A DNA stretch of 64,000 nt from DASRHT01 sp035650355 (GCA_035650355.1 DASRHT010000052.1:10285-74284), one strand, 5' to 3'. Positions 6,906-15,416 are shown, numbered from the stretch's first letter. Translations and numbers: made by a program. The notes: generated by a model not told the origin, from the sequence alone.

Positions 6906-7475
6906 TCAGGTGATTTTTAATCCCTTCCACCACTCACGGGGCTCAACCTGTAAACAAGTATCTGCTAGATCTTTCGCGGCTTTGGTTTTCAGACCGGCAT
7001 AGCAGCCGGTAATCCAGTCGTCAGCATCCGCATAGCCTTGCGCCTGGTACTCCCGCGCCTGGAATATACATTCAAGCAAATCGGCGTCATGCGCGAGCTG
7101 CCCTTCGAGCGTTCCCCGCTCTTCATAGTCATGGACAAGCGATATCACCTGTTCCGCCATGTCCTGCGGAAGCCTTTGTACCTGCTCGGAGAGGGCTCTT
7201 GGCTCCGCCTCCTGCACATCAACGTACCGCTTCGCCACGCGATGAAAGTCGCTGATCCTTGCCTCAGCCGTATCGTGAAAAAGACACATGGTCGCCGTCT
7301 TCATGGGATCAGCACCTTCCAGTGATGCTAGGATATAGCCGAGAATAGCGGCGCGAAACGAATGTTCGGCAACGCTTTCCGGGTGAGGGATGCCCAACAT
7401 TCCCCACCCCGCCCGCTTGAGATGCTTCAGATATCCCATCTCATAGACATATTTTGCAATATCATTTAGTTCCAA
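6906..7475 (-). CDS. HD-domain protein, YfbR/HDDC2-like nucleotidase
   Basis: The 189-residue protein carries the HD metal-site pattern of the YfbR/HDDC2 group: a first His in ESVAEHSFRAA, the HD pair in CLFHDTAEA, and a distal Asp in AHDADLLE. Characterised relatives dephosphorylate deoxynucleoside 5-prime monophosphates. The length is normal for the group (about 185-200). The start is TTG at 7475, preceded by AAGGAG with seven bases of spacing and overlapping the NACHT gene by 10 bases, so the two proteins are translationally coupled. Here it may act as the effector or partner of the NACHT ATPase by altering nucleotide pools; that role is inference. A terminator follows. Confidence 0.8.
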   Translation of the reverse strand: MELNDIAKYVYEMGYLKHLKRAGWGMLGIPHPESVAEHSFRAAILGYILASLEGADPMKTATMCLFHDTAEARISDFHRVAKRYVDVQEAEPRALSEQVQRLPQDMAEQVISLVHDYEERGTLEGQLAHDADLLECIFQAREYQAQGYADADDWITGCYAGLKTKAAKDLADTCLQVEPREWWKGLKIT

Positions 7476-9739
7476 GATTGTGCTCCTTCTATAAGCTTTT
7501 TCAACCGGTTTTTTTCTTGCCGGAATATGTCGCTCTGGTTCGGATGCTCCTGGTTTAAGAACATGTTCAGAAACGATAACTGCCAGGCATACTCATGAAT
7601 AATAGATGTTCCTTGCATTTCAAGGAGTGTAGATAACGTCAGCATGTCGAGCGGCCAGCCATTGCGGTATCGCTCGTCCTGCAAATGGCGAAAAAGGGCT
7701 TGTACTGTTTTACCACATGCGTCGATAGATTGCAAAGAAGATACGTCCTTGAAATGCTGCGCGAGATCCCCATAATACACCAGATGGTACTTAATATTAA
7801 TCATGGCCGCGTCTTCATCCTCACGGATCATCTGGAGGTAACGGTCAAGGATCTCGGCTCTTCCGCTATAGAGGCCAAGTCCAACCATGATCCCGCGCTG
7901 CACCCATTTGTCGGACTCGCTCTCGCATGCCTGTTCCAGAAATTGAATGGCGCGTTCCGTGCCCAGACTTGTCAGGTAATGGCTGGCCTGCTGCCTGATA
8001 GTAGTTAATCGCTGATCCTCCGATCTGTTACGCTGATAGACATTCATAAGATTGGTTGTAATGCACTCCTTTTCATAGAAAGTGCTGTCCTTGAGCATTT
8101 CTTTCAGAAATGTTGCTATATCAAACGGCAGGCTCACCTGGAAGATATGCTCTATGGCGGCTAAGGTATCGTGATCCTGCTCTGCGCGTCTCATACAATC
8201 AAGTATATGCCTTGCAATATAATATTCCTGAAACGACTTATGGAGAAACATATAATTTTCTCCCTCGGACACCGTAAGGAGTGTGCGAAAGCAAAGATCA
8301 TCAAGAAGCTGTAGCTCTGTCACTCCAGGATGGCGGGAAGCTATGGTTTTCACGAAAACCGAAAGTTCTTCATGCGAAAACACGGCCTGCTCGTTAAACT
8401 GCTCCTGGTGGGCAAAAGACGTTCGGTAGGTAAACCAGGCTACCTCCTGCAACACGAGGGCTTTCTCATTCCATCGCAATACTGAATCCGGTTTGGAAGC
8501 TTCGTTCTTCAGCCATTGCTCGGTGTACTTGCGGTACAGCCCGGTCACATTCCATTTTCCTCCGTCCAGCCCTTTGGAGGTTGTAAACACCTCAAGAACC
8601 ATGAGAAGCAGGAGCGGACGTTTCACAAGATCCTGCAATTCCCTGCTCGCCTGAATGGCCTCGATAATCTTCTCCGGGGCAAGCGTTTGCTTGCGCTCGC
8701 AGAATGCCCGGATATAGCCAAGCACAGCATCGGTTAAAGCCAATGGTTGCAATTCAACGTGGCGCGGATAGCAATCCTGAAGCGGGGACAGGGAAAGATA
8801 GGTATCAAAGAAGCTTTTACGGCAGGCAAGAATGGACGGAAACGAAAATACCTTGCTCGTGGCTCGCTCGTTAATAAGCCGCTGGGTGATCTCCCCTTTG
8901 ATTTCGTCGAAGCCATCAAAGAAGAAAACCACCTGTCTCTCGCGTACCAGGGCTGCGAACGCCTCATAGGGCAGAGGAAACTCCTCGCCAATATGTGACC
9001 ATAATACATCAACGGGATCTCCGGCAAATGAGTAAAACTCACGCAAGGGGATATAGAACGGCAGCAGGGAAGGATACTCAGGAGAGGCGTTAAGGAAGCA
9101 GTCCACCATGCGGCTGAATACCTGCTTGAGCAGGGTTGTTTTCCCCTGCCCCGCATCGCCAAGCAAAAGGATATGCTCGCGATACAAAAGCGTGCTGATC
9201 AGATAATCGGTGAGGTTTTGCGAGGAAACATCGCCCTGTTCGTTTTGCCAGAGGGGAGCAATAAAAAGGCCCTGCTCGCTGATAATATCCCCTACGCGCA
9301 AGTAGGTAGACCCGGAAGCCTGTGCATAGGACAGGCGCTGCTGTTGTTGCTTGAGGTAAAGGGCAAGCTCATCAAAAGACGATTCGAGCCATGAGGAAGA
9401 GGCCGGTTGCTGCTGCATGAGTCTGTACCTGGATCGTCCGCCTTGAGAAACGGGGGATTTTTCCAGGAAACCCAGATTATCCGGGGTGGTGCCGAAGAGC
9501 GTGCAGAGTTTCTTTTGCCAGAAAGGGCTGGGCGTGTGTTCGCCCCGCTCCCATCCGCCCACCATGTTCGCATTAATAATGCCGCGCTCCCGCTCTTCGT
9601 ATTCCTCCTGTGAACATAACTGGTAGAGTTCATCCGCCAGGTTGGCCTGCGTCCAGTGCCGCATCTTCCGATGGTATCTCAGTTGGCTGTTAGGTTTTAA
9701 GAGCGTTCCCGGCCTTCTCCTCTTCGTATGTATCCCCAT
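7466..9739 (-). CDS. XRE-NACHT STAND NTPase (NLR-like)
   Basis: This 757-residue protein has an N-terminal XRE-type helix-turn-helix (about 20-90) and a short Q-rich linker. A NACHT ATPase domain follows, with Walker A GDAGQGKTTLL at about 194 and a Walker B rich in aromatics and acids, VVFFFDGFDEI, at about 270-280. A large helical C-terminus (about 350-757) resembles an alpha-solenoid sensor. STAND proteins act as signal-activated switches, and bacterial NACHT proteins include phage-defence factors. The DNA-binding N-terminus suggests control of transcription or an HTH used as a scaffold. It lies upstream of, and overlaps, an HD nucleotidase-like gene. The ATG at 9739 lacks a strong Shine-Dalgarno sequence. 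Confidence 0.85.
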   Translation of the reverse strand: MGIHTKRRRPGTLLKPNSQLRYHRKMRHWTQANLADELYQLCSQEEYEERERGIINANMVGGWERGEHTPSPFWQKKLCTLFGTTPDNLGFLEKSPVSQGGRSRYRLMQQQPASSSWLESSFDELALYLKQQQQRLSYAQASGSTYLRVGDIISEQGLFIAPLWQNEQGDVSSQNLTDYLISTLLYREHILLLGDAGQGKTTLLKQVFSRMVDCFLNASPEYPSLLPFYIPLREFYSFAGDPVDVLWSHIGEEFPLPYEAFAALVRERQVVFFFDGFDEIKGEITQRLINERATSKVFSFPSILACRKSFFDTYLSLSPLQDCYPRHVELQPLALTDAVLGYIRAFCERKQTLAPEKIIEAIQASRELQDLVKRPLLLLMVLEVFTTSKGLDGGKWNVTGLYRKYTEQWLKNEASKPDSVLRWNEKALVLQEVAWFTYRTSFAHQEQFNEQAVFSHEELSVFVKTIASRHPGVTELQLLDDLCFRTLLTVSEGENYMFLHKSFQEYYIARHILDCMRRAEQDHDTLAAIEHIFQVSLPFDIATFLKEMLKDSTFYEKECITTNLMNVYQRNRSEDQRLTTIRQQASHYLTSLGTERAIQFLEQACESESDKWVQRGIMVGLGLYSGRAEILDRYLQMIREDEDAAMINIKYHLVYYGDLAQHFKDVSSLQSIDACGKTVQALFRHLQDERYRNGWPLDMLTLSTLLEMQGTSIIHEYAWQLSFLNMFLNQEHPNQSDIFRQEKNRLKKLIEGAQSWN

Positions 9740-10101
9740 ACGTTTCGCCCTGCCCTTTCTGCTGCCTTTCCTTACAAGAGTAGCGCCGCCTTCTATAGTA
9801 GCGGCGAAGCGGTGCCCGTGGCATATGGTTATGGTAAAAGGCTTCCCTTATATCGACAGGCAAGGCCGGACATGGTACACTACCGTCAGACTTTTAGCCT
9901 GTCCTGGCAGCAAAAAACGCCTGTCACAGCGTCTCATGCCGCCACTGTGTTTACAGTACAAGAGATCGGTAATTTCTTTTTTGCGCTGTGGAACTTTGCA
10001 AGGGTATGCACAGCACAAAGCTGATTGATAAAAGTCTGCGGAAGCGCCTGGGTTTGACCTGGGCGCTACTGGCATCACCTCCTTAAATTAGCCTGGATGC
10101 G
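9740..10101. other. Intergenic stretch between NACHT gene and XRE regulator
   Basis: No convincing gene lies here. The longest leftward ORF (10078 to 9848, 76 codons, GTG then ATG) has AAGGAGG only about two bases before its start, and its Cys- and Arg-rich sequence matches nothing I recognise, so I do not call it. CAGGTCAAACCCAGG, read leftward, is a small palindrome at about 10050-10064. Confidence 0.3.
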
Positions 10102-10311
10102 TCAGTCTGCAAGGTTAAGCCCTTCAATATCCTTGTAGGTTATTTCCTGCCCCAATCCTTTCGATATGGCATTCGCGATCCTTCCGGCTGTCGCCTTGTA
10201 GATACGCTTCCCTGCTATTGCGTCACTCAGCGTGCCCGCATCAACATGCGCTTCGCGGGCAAGCTTCGCTTTTGACCATCCAAGCTTAACCCGATAATCT
10301 TCTAATGTCAT
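10102..10311 (-). CDS. Small XRE-family transcriptional regulator
   Basis: At 69 residues this is essentially one helix-turn-helix domain: helices around LGWSKAKLAREAHVDAGTLS, the recognition segment DAIAGKRIYKATAGRIANAI, and a short tail QEITYKDIEGL. Such single-domain XRE proteins typically bind short palindromes as dimers. It is divergent from the serine recombinase gene, 260 bases away across a promoter region, which is the arrangement of an element regulator that represses its integrase. The ribosome binding site is weak. Confidence 0.8.
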   Translation of the reverse strand: MTLEDYRVKLGWSKAKLAREAHVDAGTLSDAIAGKRIYKATAGRIANAISKGLGQEITYKDIEGLNLAD

Positions 10312-10426
10312 AGGTTAAGCACTCCGGTAAAATAAATTCTTTGCCTCTCAGTATGACATGCGTTTACAGGAATGTCAATGATTGTGCCTGATAGCTGCCA
10401 AACATAAAAGACTATCATGGATACTA

Positions 10427-10455
10427 TTGGAATGTTGCTGGTAATATAGTATAAT
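10427..10455 (+). promoter_or_regulatory. Sigma-70 type promoter of the recombinase region
   Basis: TTGGAA (10427-10432) and a perfect TATAAT (10450-10455) are separated by exactly 17 bases. The promoter points toward the serine recombinase. Confidence 0.75.
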
Positions 10456-10487
10456 TAGTGGAAGATCCCTATACATCGAGAGGGGTT

Positions 10488-10638
10488 GTGAACGATTGGG
10501 ATGCAGAGGGAACGGCTGATGCCTAAACGCTCCCTGCGCAAAACAAATTCACTGTCTGGTAACAATTTTATTGAAGGGATGGTACGAAGCGTTGCAAGCG
10601 ATACGCGTATTCATTTACCTCCGTGTTTCCACGGATGA
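10488..10638 (+). other. Two overlapping short ORFs leading into the recombinase
   Basis: A 12-codon ORF starts at GTG 10488 (AGAGGGG two bases upstream) and ends at TAA 10524-10526. It overlaps a 39-codon ORF from ATG 10519 to TGA 10636-10638 (MPKRSLRKTNSLSGNNF...). The latter overlaps the recombinase start in another frame. They could couple translation of the recombinase or be chance ORFs. Confidence 0.3.
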
Positions 10639-12232
10639 TCAGGAAGATAACACCAGTTTAGAGCAGCAAGAGATTGATTGCAGGGAATATTGCGAACATA
10701 ACGGCTTTATCGTAGCCGGAGTGTTCAGGGAAGTTTACAGCGCCGCCACATGGCAGGGGCGGCAGGTTTTTATGTCCATGCGCGAGCAGTATCTGCGCGG
10801 CGAAGTCCAGGGCGTGGTGGTGCGTACCTATAGTCGCTTTACCCGTGATATTGCCCATTATTACATCCTGTGCGAGGAAATGAAGCATTACGGCATTAAG
10901 CTCTATTGCGTAAAGGAGCACTACGACGATAGCCCTATGGGGCGCATCATGCAGACATTGCAGATGGGCTTCAATGAGCAGGAGCGGGCGACTACCCGGC
11001 AGCGCACCATTGACGGCAAGACGGCGCGTGTTGTGAACAAGCATCAATACCTTGCAGGCAAGAAGCCGCCCTACGGCTACCGCTTCAACGATGAAAAAAC
11101 CAAAGACAAGCTGGTTATTCATGAAAAGGAAGCGGAAGTGGTGCGCACCATCCTGCGGATGCGCGCGCAGCGGGTCGGTATCCTTTCCATTACACATTAC
11201 CTGACGGACAATAATATCCCCTCGCCGAACGGGGGGAAGTCATGGAATGATCGTACTGTCAGGATTATCATTGATCGCGCTAACGATATGTACCGGGGTA
11301 TAGGCTATGCCTATAAGTACGAATTCACCAAAGAATTCCGGCAGGGCAGGGAATTCATCATCAAGCGCGAAAAGCCTATGGAAGAGCGCCTTATGCTGCC
11401 GGAAGGAACCGTGCCGCGCATTATCGACGATGAAACCGCTGCGCTTGCTCTTGCCGCCGCTGCGCTCAATACGCAGGATGCACCGCGCAATAACCCGAAT
11501 CCGTATGAATTCCTGCTGCGTGCCGGGTTCATCCGCTGTGGATATTGCGGCGGAACTATGATAAAATTTACGCACGGTAAAAAGCTGGGGAAAACCTATA
11601 ATAACTACCGATGTTCCGGTGAACCACGCAGAACCTGTAGCGTGCATATGGAAATATCCGCGCCCAGAATAGACGAGATTGCGTGGGATTACGTCCGCTC
11701 GGTGATAAAGGATATGGAAATTATCGGGGAGGCCGTCAATGCCGTGCTGGAAATGGATGTATTCGCCTCTTCTGAAAAATCGGCGCGGAAAGCCATTGCC
11801 GAATGCGAATTAATGGTGGAGCAATACCGGGAGGATTTGAGAACCCCTAATCTTAGTAAATCCGCCCGCGCAGTAATTCTGGAAGATTTAGGCAAGCAGA
11901 CGGATTTGATGGAGCGCCTTGAAAATGAATTGAGGGCGATTCAGAAGGGTGTCATCGATTATAATCAGGTGATGCTTGAATATCGCAACTTTATTGAATG
12001 GTGCCAGCAGTTCAAAGAGCATGGCAGGGACGATGCAACATATCAGAAAAAGCGCGATGCCTTGCGCTTTCTGGGAGTAACAGTTTACATTTACAAACTG
12101 GACGATCCGCGTGGAAGGTACGTCATCAATCTTGCCCCTCAGCAACTCATGGAGGCGTTGCGGATTATGCCGAAAAGCCAGAAGTTGATAGTACCTAACG
12201 TGGGTCATACCAGCGGAGGGAAGCGGCACTGA
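10571..12232 (+). CDS. Large serine recombinase (integrase)
   Basis: This is a 553-residue site-specific recombinase. The resolvase domain begins IYLRVSTDDQEDN, where the Ser of LRVS is the catalytic nucleophile, and carries the R residues of YSRFTRD. The recombinase domain has the typical KKPPYGYRFN segment, then a zinc ribbon (CGYCGGTM ... YRCSG ... C), then a coiled coil. Large serine integrases insert and excise phages and integrative elements at att sites. The frame opens with TTG at 10571, but a second TTG at 10592 has AAGGGA about 13 bases upstream and may be the true start. It probably mobilises the genes to its left; the att sites were not identified. Confidence 0.92.
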   Translation: MKGWYEALQAIRVFIYLRVSTDDQEDNTSLEQQEIDCREYCEHNGFIVAGVFREVYSAATWQGRQVFMSMREQYLRGEVQGVVVRTYSRFTRDIAHYYILCEEMKHYGIKLYCVKEHYDDSPMGRIMQTLQMGFNEQERATTRQRTIDGKTARVVNKHQYLAGKKPPYGYRFNDEKTKDKLVIHEKEAEVVRTILRMRAQRVGILSITHYLTDNNIPSPNGGKSWNDRTVRIIIDRANDMYRGIGYAYKYEFTKEFRQGREFIIKREKPMEERLMLPEGTVPRIIDDETAALALAAAALNTQDAPRNNPNPYEFLLRAGFIRCGYCGGTMIKFTHGKKLGKTYNNYRCSGEPRRTCSVHMEISAPRIDEIAWDYVRSVIKDMEIIGEAVNAVLEMDVFASSEKSARKAIAECELMVEQYREDLRTPNLSKSARAVILEDLGKQTDLMERLENELRAIQKGVIDYNQVMLEYRNFIEWCQQFKEHGRDDATYQKKRDALRFLGVTVYIYKLDDPRGRYVINLAPQQLMEALRIMPKSQKLIVPNVGHTSGGKRH

Positions 12233-12258
12233 TTTACCTACTTAGTAAGATGATTCAG

Positions 12259-12290
12259 GCCACGGCCCTCGGGCTGTGGCTTTTGCTTTT
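12259..12290 (+). terminator. Terminator of the recombinase gene
   Basis: GCCACGGCC and GGCTGTGGC form a stem with a 4-base loop, followed by TTTTGCTTTT, 27 bases after the recombinase stop. Confidence 0.85.
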
Positions 12291-12330
12291 GTATCGATAG
12301 AGATCGGGCTATGCTGATGAGGTTTATGGA

Positions 12331-13104
12331 ATGCGTGAAGATACACCACGGCTATTAGTACAGGGCGTGACTAAAGCGTATCGCGAGGGAAAGCGCACGC
12401 TGGAAGTGCTCGCGCCCATCGATTTGAGCGTTGCCGACGGCGAGTTTGTGACGATCATCGGTCCGAGCGGCTGCGGCAAGAGTACGCTCTTCAATATCAT
12501 CGCTGGGATCGAAACGCCGGATGAAGGCGCGATTACCATCGATGGCGAGACCAACAAGGAGCGCGCGGGCAAATTCGGGTATATGCCGCAGCAGCCGCTC
12601 CTACTGCCGTGGCGTACCGTGGAAGAGAATGTGCTGCTAGGGCTGGATGTGCGCCACGTTCCGCGGCAGAAGGCACGGCAGGACGCGCGCGAACTGCTCA
12701 AAAGCTTTGGCCTGATCGAGTTCGCCAGGAACTATCCCGCAACACTCTCCGGCGGCATGCGCCAGCGCGTGGCCCTGCTACGAACGGCCCTGTTCAACCG
12801 CTCGTTTCTCCTGCTGGATGAACCCCTGGGCGCGCTCGATGCTCTGACGCGGCTCTCGCTGCAAATGTGGCTGCTCGGCCTCTGGCAGACCTTTCGCTCA
12901 AGCGTCCTCTTTATCACCCATGATGTGCGCGAGGCGATCTTGCTCTCAGATTGCATTTACGTGCTCAGTTCGCGACCGGCGCGCGTCTTGCGCGTCGTCG
13001 AAATCGATCTGCCCCGACCGCGACGGCAGGAACATCTGGCGCTGGAGCGGGCCGTGCAACTGGAGCAGGAACTGGTGGCGTTGTTGATGAAGGAGTCCTT
13101 ATAA
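12331..13104 (+). CDS. ABC transporter ATPase, thiamine-precursor type
   Basis: This 257-residue ATPase of the nitrate/taurine/NMT1 import group contains Walker A GPSGCGKST, a Q-loop MPQQPLLLPW, the signature LSGGMRQRVALLRT and Walker B LLLDEPLGALD followed by the H-loop FITHD. It energises uptake with the permease and lipoprotein encoded directly downstream. The THI5/NMT1-like binding protein, together with a thiamine pyrophosphokinase gene nearby, suggests import of a pyrimidine precursor of thiamine (ThiXYZ). Substrate assignment is inference, and nitrate-, taurine- or riboflavin-type systems are alternatives. The start lies about 100 bases after the end of the recombinase gene. Confidence 0.85.
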   Translation: MREDTPRLLVQGVTKAYREGKRTLEVLAPIDLSVADGEFVTIIGPSGCGKSTLFNIIAGIETPDEGAITIDGETNKERAGKFGYMPQQPLLLPWRTVEENVLLGLDVRHVPRQKARQDARELLKSFGLIEFARNYPATLSGGMRQRVALLRTALFNRSFLLLDEPLGALDALTRLSLQMWLLGLWQTFRSSVLFITHDVREAILLSDCIYVLSSRPARVLRVVEIDLPRPRRQEHLALERAVQLEQELVALLMKESL

Positions 13105-13169
13105 TTCCGCCCGCCAACGCCGCTACCGCGTCTAGCTATCGCTCAGGCTGGCGGCAAGGAGGATTTTGC

Positions 13170-13940
13170 ATGAGTTTACGTAAATTGGCGAACTATGGTC
13201 CCGCGTTCATGCTCACGGCGGTCCTACTGCTCTTGTGGGAACTTTACGTGCGCTCCGGCCAAATCAGCCAGAACGTCTTACCTCCGCCGACAGCAATCGT
13301 GCAGGCTTTAATCGATAACTGGGATGTCATCTATGGACATACCGTGCAGACGTTGCTGGAGACCGTCATTGGCCTGGCGGTTGCTATTGCGCTGGGTTTA
13401 CTGATGGCGGCGCTGCTGGATGTCTCGTCGTGGATGCGGCGCGCCATCTACCCGTTGCTAGTGACATCGCAGACCATCCCGATTATCGCCCTGGCACCGC
13501 TGCTGATCCTCTGGTTTGGCATTGACCTGACCCCAAAAGTCATCGTTATCACCCTCTATTGCTTTTTTCCGATAGCCGTAGCTGGCGCCGATGGCCTGCT
13601 GGGGAGCGATCCAGAGCTTTTAAAGTTGATGCGCAGTATGGGGGCATCGCGCTGGCAGATTTTCTGGCTGGTGCGCTTGCCGGGCGCCATGCCGTCGTTT
13701 TTTTCAGGGCTGCGTATCGCCGTGACCTATAGCGTGACCGGAGCAATCTTCGGTGAATATGTCGCGGCGTACCAGGGGCTGGGCGTCTATATGCAGACCT
13801 CGTTCCACTCGTTTGCAATCATCCTGGTATTCGCCGCCATTGTGGTGACGGCGGTGCTCAGTCTGGCGCTTTTTGGCCTGGTATCTATCGTCGAACGTAT
13901 TATGCTGCCCTGGTATCAGGGGGCAAGGATGCGTATTTGA
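13170..13940 (+). CDS. ABC transporter permease, thiamine-precursor type
   Basis: Beginning at the ATG at 13170 (AAGGAGG six bases upstream) the product is 256 residues, the normal size for BPD-type importer permeases. About six hydrophobic segments are visible. The cytoplasmic EAA loop is present as LMRSMGASRWQIFWLVRLPG (residues about 153-172), which docks onto the ATPase. The frame is open upstream to 12951, but that part overlaps the ATPase gene and lacks a binding site. It is the second gene of a three-gene import operon. Confidence 0.88.
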   Translation: MSLRKLANYGPAFMLTAVLLLLWELYVRSGQISQNVLPPPTAIVQALIDNWDVIYGHTVQTLLETVIGLAVAIALGLLMAALLDVSSWMRRAIYPLLVTSQTIPIIALAPLLILWFGIDLTPKVIVITLYCFFPIAVAGADGLLGSDPELLKLMRSMGASRWQIFWLVRLPGAMPSFFSGLRIAVTYSVTGAIFGEYVAAYQGLGVYMQTSFHSFAIILVFAAIVVTAVLSLALFGLVSIVERIMLPWYQGARMRI

Positions 13941-13947
13941 TTTCAAT

Positions 13948-13994
13948 CCCTCAAGCGGGCGAGGTAGCCCCAACTCCTACGCCTCCTTTGAGGG
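13948..13994. repeat. CCCTCAAGCGGG repeat, copy 1
   Basis: The ends CCCTCAA (13948) and TTGAGGG (13988) are inverted, and the unit begins CCCTCAAGCGGGCGAGGTAG. A second copy with the same ends and a CCCTCAAGCGGGTCGAGATAG start lies at 62403. It fills most of the gap between permease and lipoprotein genes. Confidence 0.55.
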
Positions 13995-14056
13995 GAAGTG
14001 TAACATCAAACCCGAAGATGTCAAGGAGAAATGCATTATTCACGAAGGAGGAGTTT

Positions 14057-15172
14057 ATGCGATCTGACTTTGAAGCGTTCCGCGTTCCAACGCCGCGACA
14101 GGGCAACCGCAAGGGATTGCCCCTACGGAACGCGCAGGCGCAGTACACGACGCGCCTGCGCCTGCTATTGAGCGTGGGCTTTCCTATCTTGCTGGTATTT
14201 GCCCTGGTAAGCGCCTGCGGTGGCGCTGCGGGCAGCCCGGGGTCGCAACAGTTGACGCCGATGACGCTGGCCCTGGACTGGACCCCCAATACCAACCACA
14301 CGGGCATCTATGTCGCACTGGCGAAGAACTGGTATCGCGACCAGGGGATTGATCTCAAGCTGCTGCCTTATTCTTCCAGCGTGACGCCCGATACGCTGGT
14401 TGCTAACGGCAAGGCGGATGTTGGCATCGGCTTTACCGAAGGAGTAGTAGCGGATGCGGCGGTGGGACAGCCGGTTGTTTCCATTGCCGCGATCATCCAG
14501 CACAATACCTCCGCGCTGGTCACGCTCGCGAGTTCGGGGATCACACGACCGCGTGACCTTGATGGTAAGATCTATGGCGGCTTTGGCGCCCCCTACGAGA
14601 ATCCCGTGGTAAGTCAGGTGATTAAGGATGATGGAGGCAAGGGCACATTCAAAAACGTGACGCTGAATGTGGACACGATAGAGGCGCTAAAGGCGCATCA
14701 GATCGATTTTGCCTGGGTTTACGAGGGCTGGGAGGTCATTCAAGCTCAGCGCGAAGGTGTGCAGCTAACAACGTTCCCCATTACCAATTACGGCATTCCC
14801 GACTATTATTCGCCGAACATCATCACCAGTGCGGCCACCATCAAGCAAAAACCGGATCTGCTGCGCAGGTTTATGATTGCCACGGCGAAAGGATACGAGT
14901 ATGCGCGCACGAATGCTAAAGACGCGGCCCAATTGTTGATCAATGCAACTCCTAAAGGAACGTTCCCCGATACGGGGCTGGTCTTCAGCAGCCAGGATTT
15001 TTTAAGCGTACGCTATGCCGATCCTGGTCACAAGTGGGGCATGCAGGATGCCAGCGCGTGGCATAATTATCCAACCTTTATCCTGAATGCCGATGGCGTC
15101 ACAGATGTGTCCGGCAAGCCCGTCAAAAGCCTGAACCTCAATTCCCTCTACACTAACCAGTTCTTGCCATAA
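14057..15172 (+). CDS. NMT1/THI5-like substrate-binding lipoprotein
   Basis: With the ATG at 14057 (AAGGAGGAG upstream) this is a 371-residue lipoprotein. A hydrophobic segment (SVGFPILLVFALVSACGG) ends in a lipobox whose Cys (about 54) would be lipidated. The mature part begins with the NMT1/THI5 pattern LALDWTPNTNHTGIYVA, found in binding proteins for thiamine pyrimidine precursors. It delivers substrate to the permease and ATPase upstream. The N-terminal tail is unusually long: residues about 7-24 (FRVPTPRQGNRKGLPLRN) are encoded by a REP-like repeat, so the ancestral start was probably closer to the signal sequence. Confidence 0.85.
   Translation: MRSDFEAFRVPTPRQGNRKGLPLRNAQAQYTTRLRLLLSVGFPILLVFALVSACGGAAGSPGSQQLTPMTLALDWTPNTNHTGIYVALAKNWYRDQGIDLKLLPYSSSVTPDTLVANGKADVGIGFTEGVVADAAVGQPVVSIAAIIQHNTSALVTLASSGITRPRDLDGKIYGGFGAPYENPVVSQVIKDDGGKGTFKNVTLNVDTIEALKAHQIDFAWVYEGWEVIQAQREGVQLTTFPITNYGIPDYYSPNIITSAATIKQKPDLLRRFMIATAKGYEYARTNAKDAAQLLINATPKGTFPDTGLVFSSQDFLSVRYADPGHKWGMQDASAWHNYPTFILNADGVTDVSGKPVKSLNLNSLYTNQFLP
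14101..14128. repeat. REP-like repeat inside the lipoprotein gene
   Basis: GGGCAACCGCAAGGGATTGCCC is a hairpin followed by CTACGG. The same unit occurs inverted at 35467-35499, and related GTAGGGGC hairpins occur at many sites. It supplies codons of the lipoprotein N-terminus. Confidence 0.7.
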
Positions 15173-15178
15173 TCATGG

Positions 15179-15209
15179 GTAGGGGCAGTGCCTTGCCGCC
15201 TGCCCCTAT
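15179..15209. repeat. REP-like repeat after the lipoprotein gene
   Basis: GTAGGGGCAGTGCCTTGCCG continues into CCTGCCCCTAT, a hairpin of the GTAGGGGC family just after the gene end. Confidence 0.65.
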
Positions 15210-15223
15210 GGAAACGAAACGCC

Positions 15224-15416
15224 GTAGAGACCAGATTTATCGCGTCCGCTTTAGCGCCTGTCTTGCCCAAAATCGTCATTGCCACAGACCCTTAAACGCT
15301 CAAAATTTTCCATTGGAAATGTTATCTTGTTGGTGATTTCGGCGTTGAAGGAAAATTTGGGGAGGGGCAAGAGGATATATGGGCGCTAAAGCGGACGCGA
15401 TAAATCTGGTCTCTAC
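15224..15416. repeat. Palindromic element with perfect 35-bp arms
   Basis: The arm at 15224-15258 (starting GTAGAGACCAGATTTATCGC) is repeated exactly in inverse orientation at 15382-15416. Between them are 123 bases with no gene. A diverged copy lies at 17341-17542. The whole 15173-15575 gap holds this element, the REP-like unit before it and no ORF that can be supported. Confidence 0.85.

Noticed and set aside
9848..10078. Leftward 76-codon ORF between the NACHT and XRE genes
   Set aside because: The Shine-Dalgarno-like AAGGAGG almost touches the start codon, the composition is Cys/Arg-rich and irregular, and no family is recognised. It was left as part of the intergenic stretch.
12951..13169. 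N-terminal extension of the ABC permease frame
   Set aside because: It overlaps the ATPase gene in another frame and lacks a start site; AAGGAGG before the ATG at 13170 decides the start.
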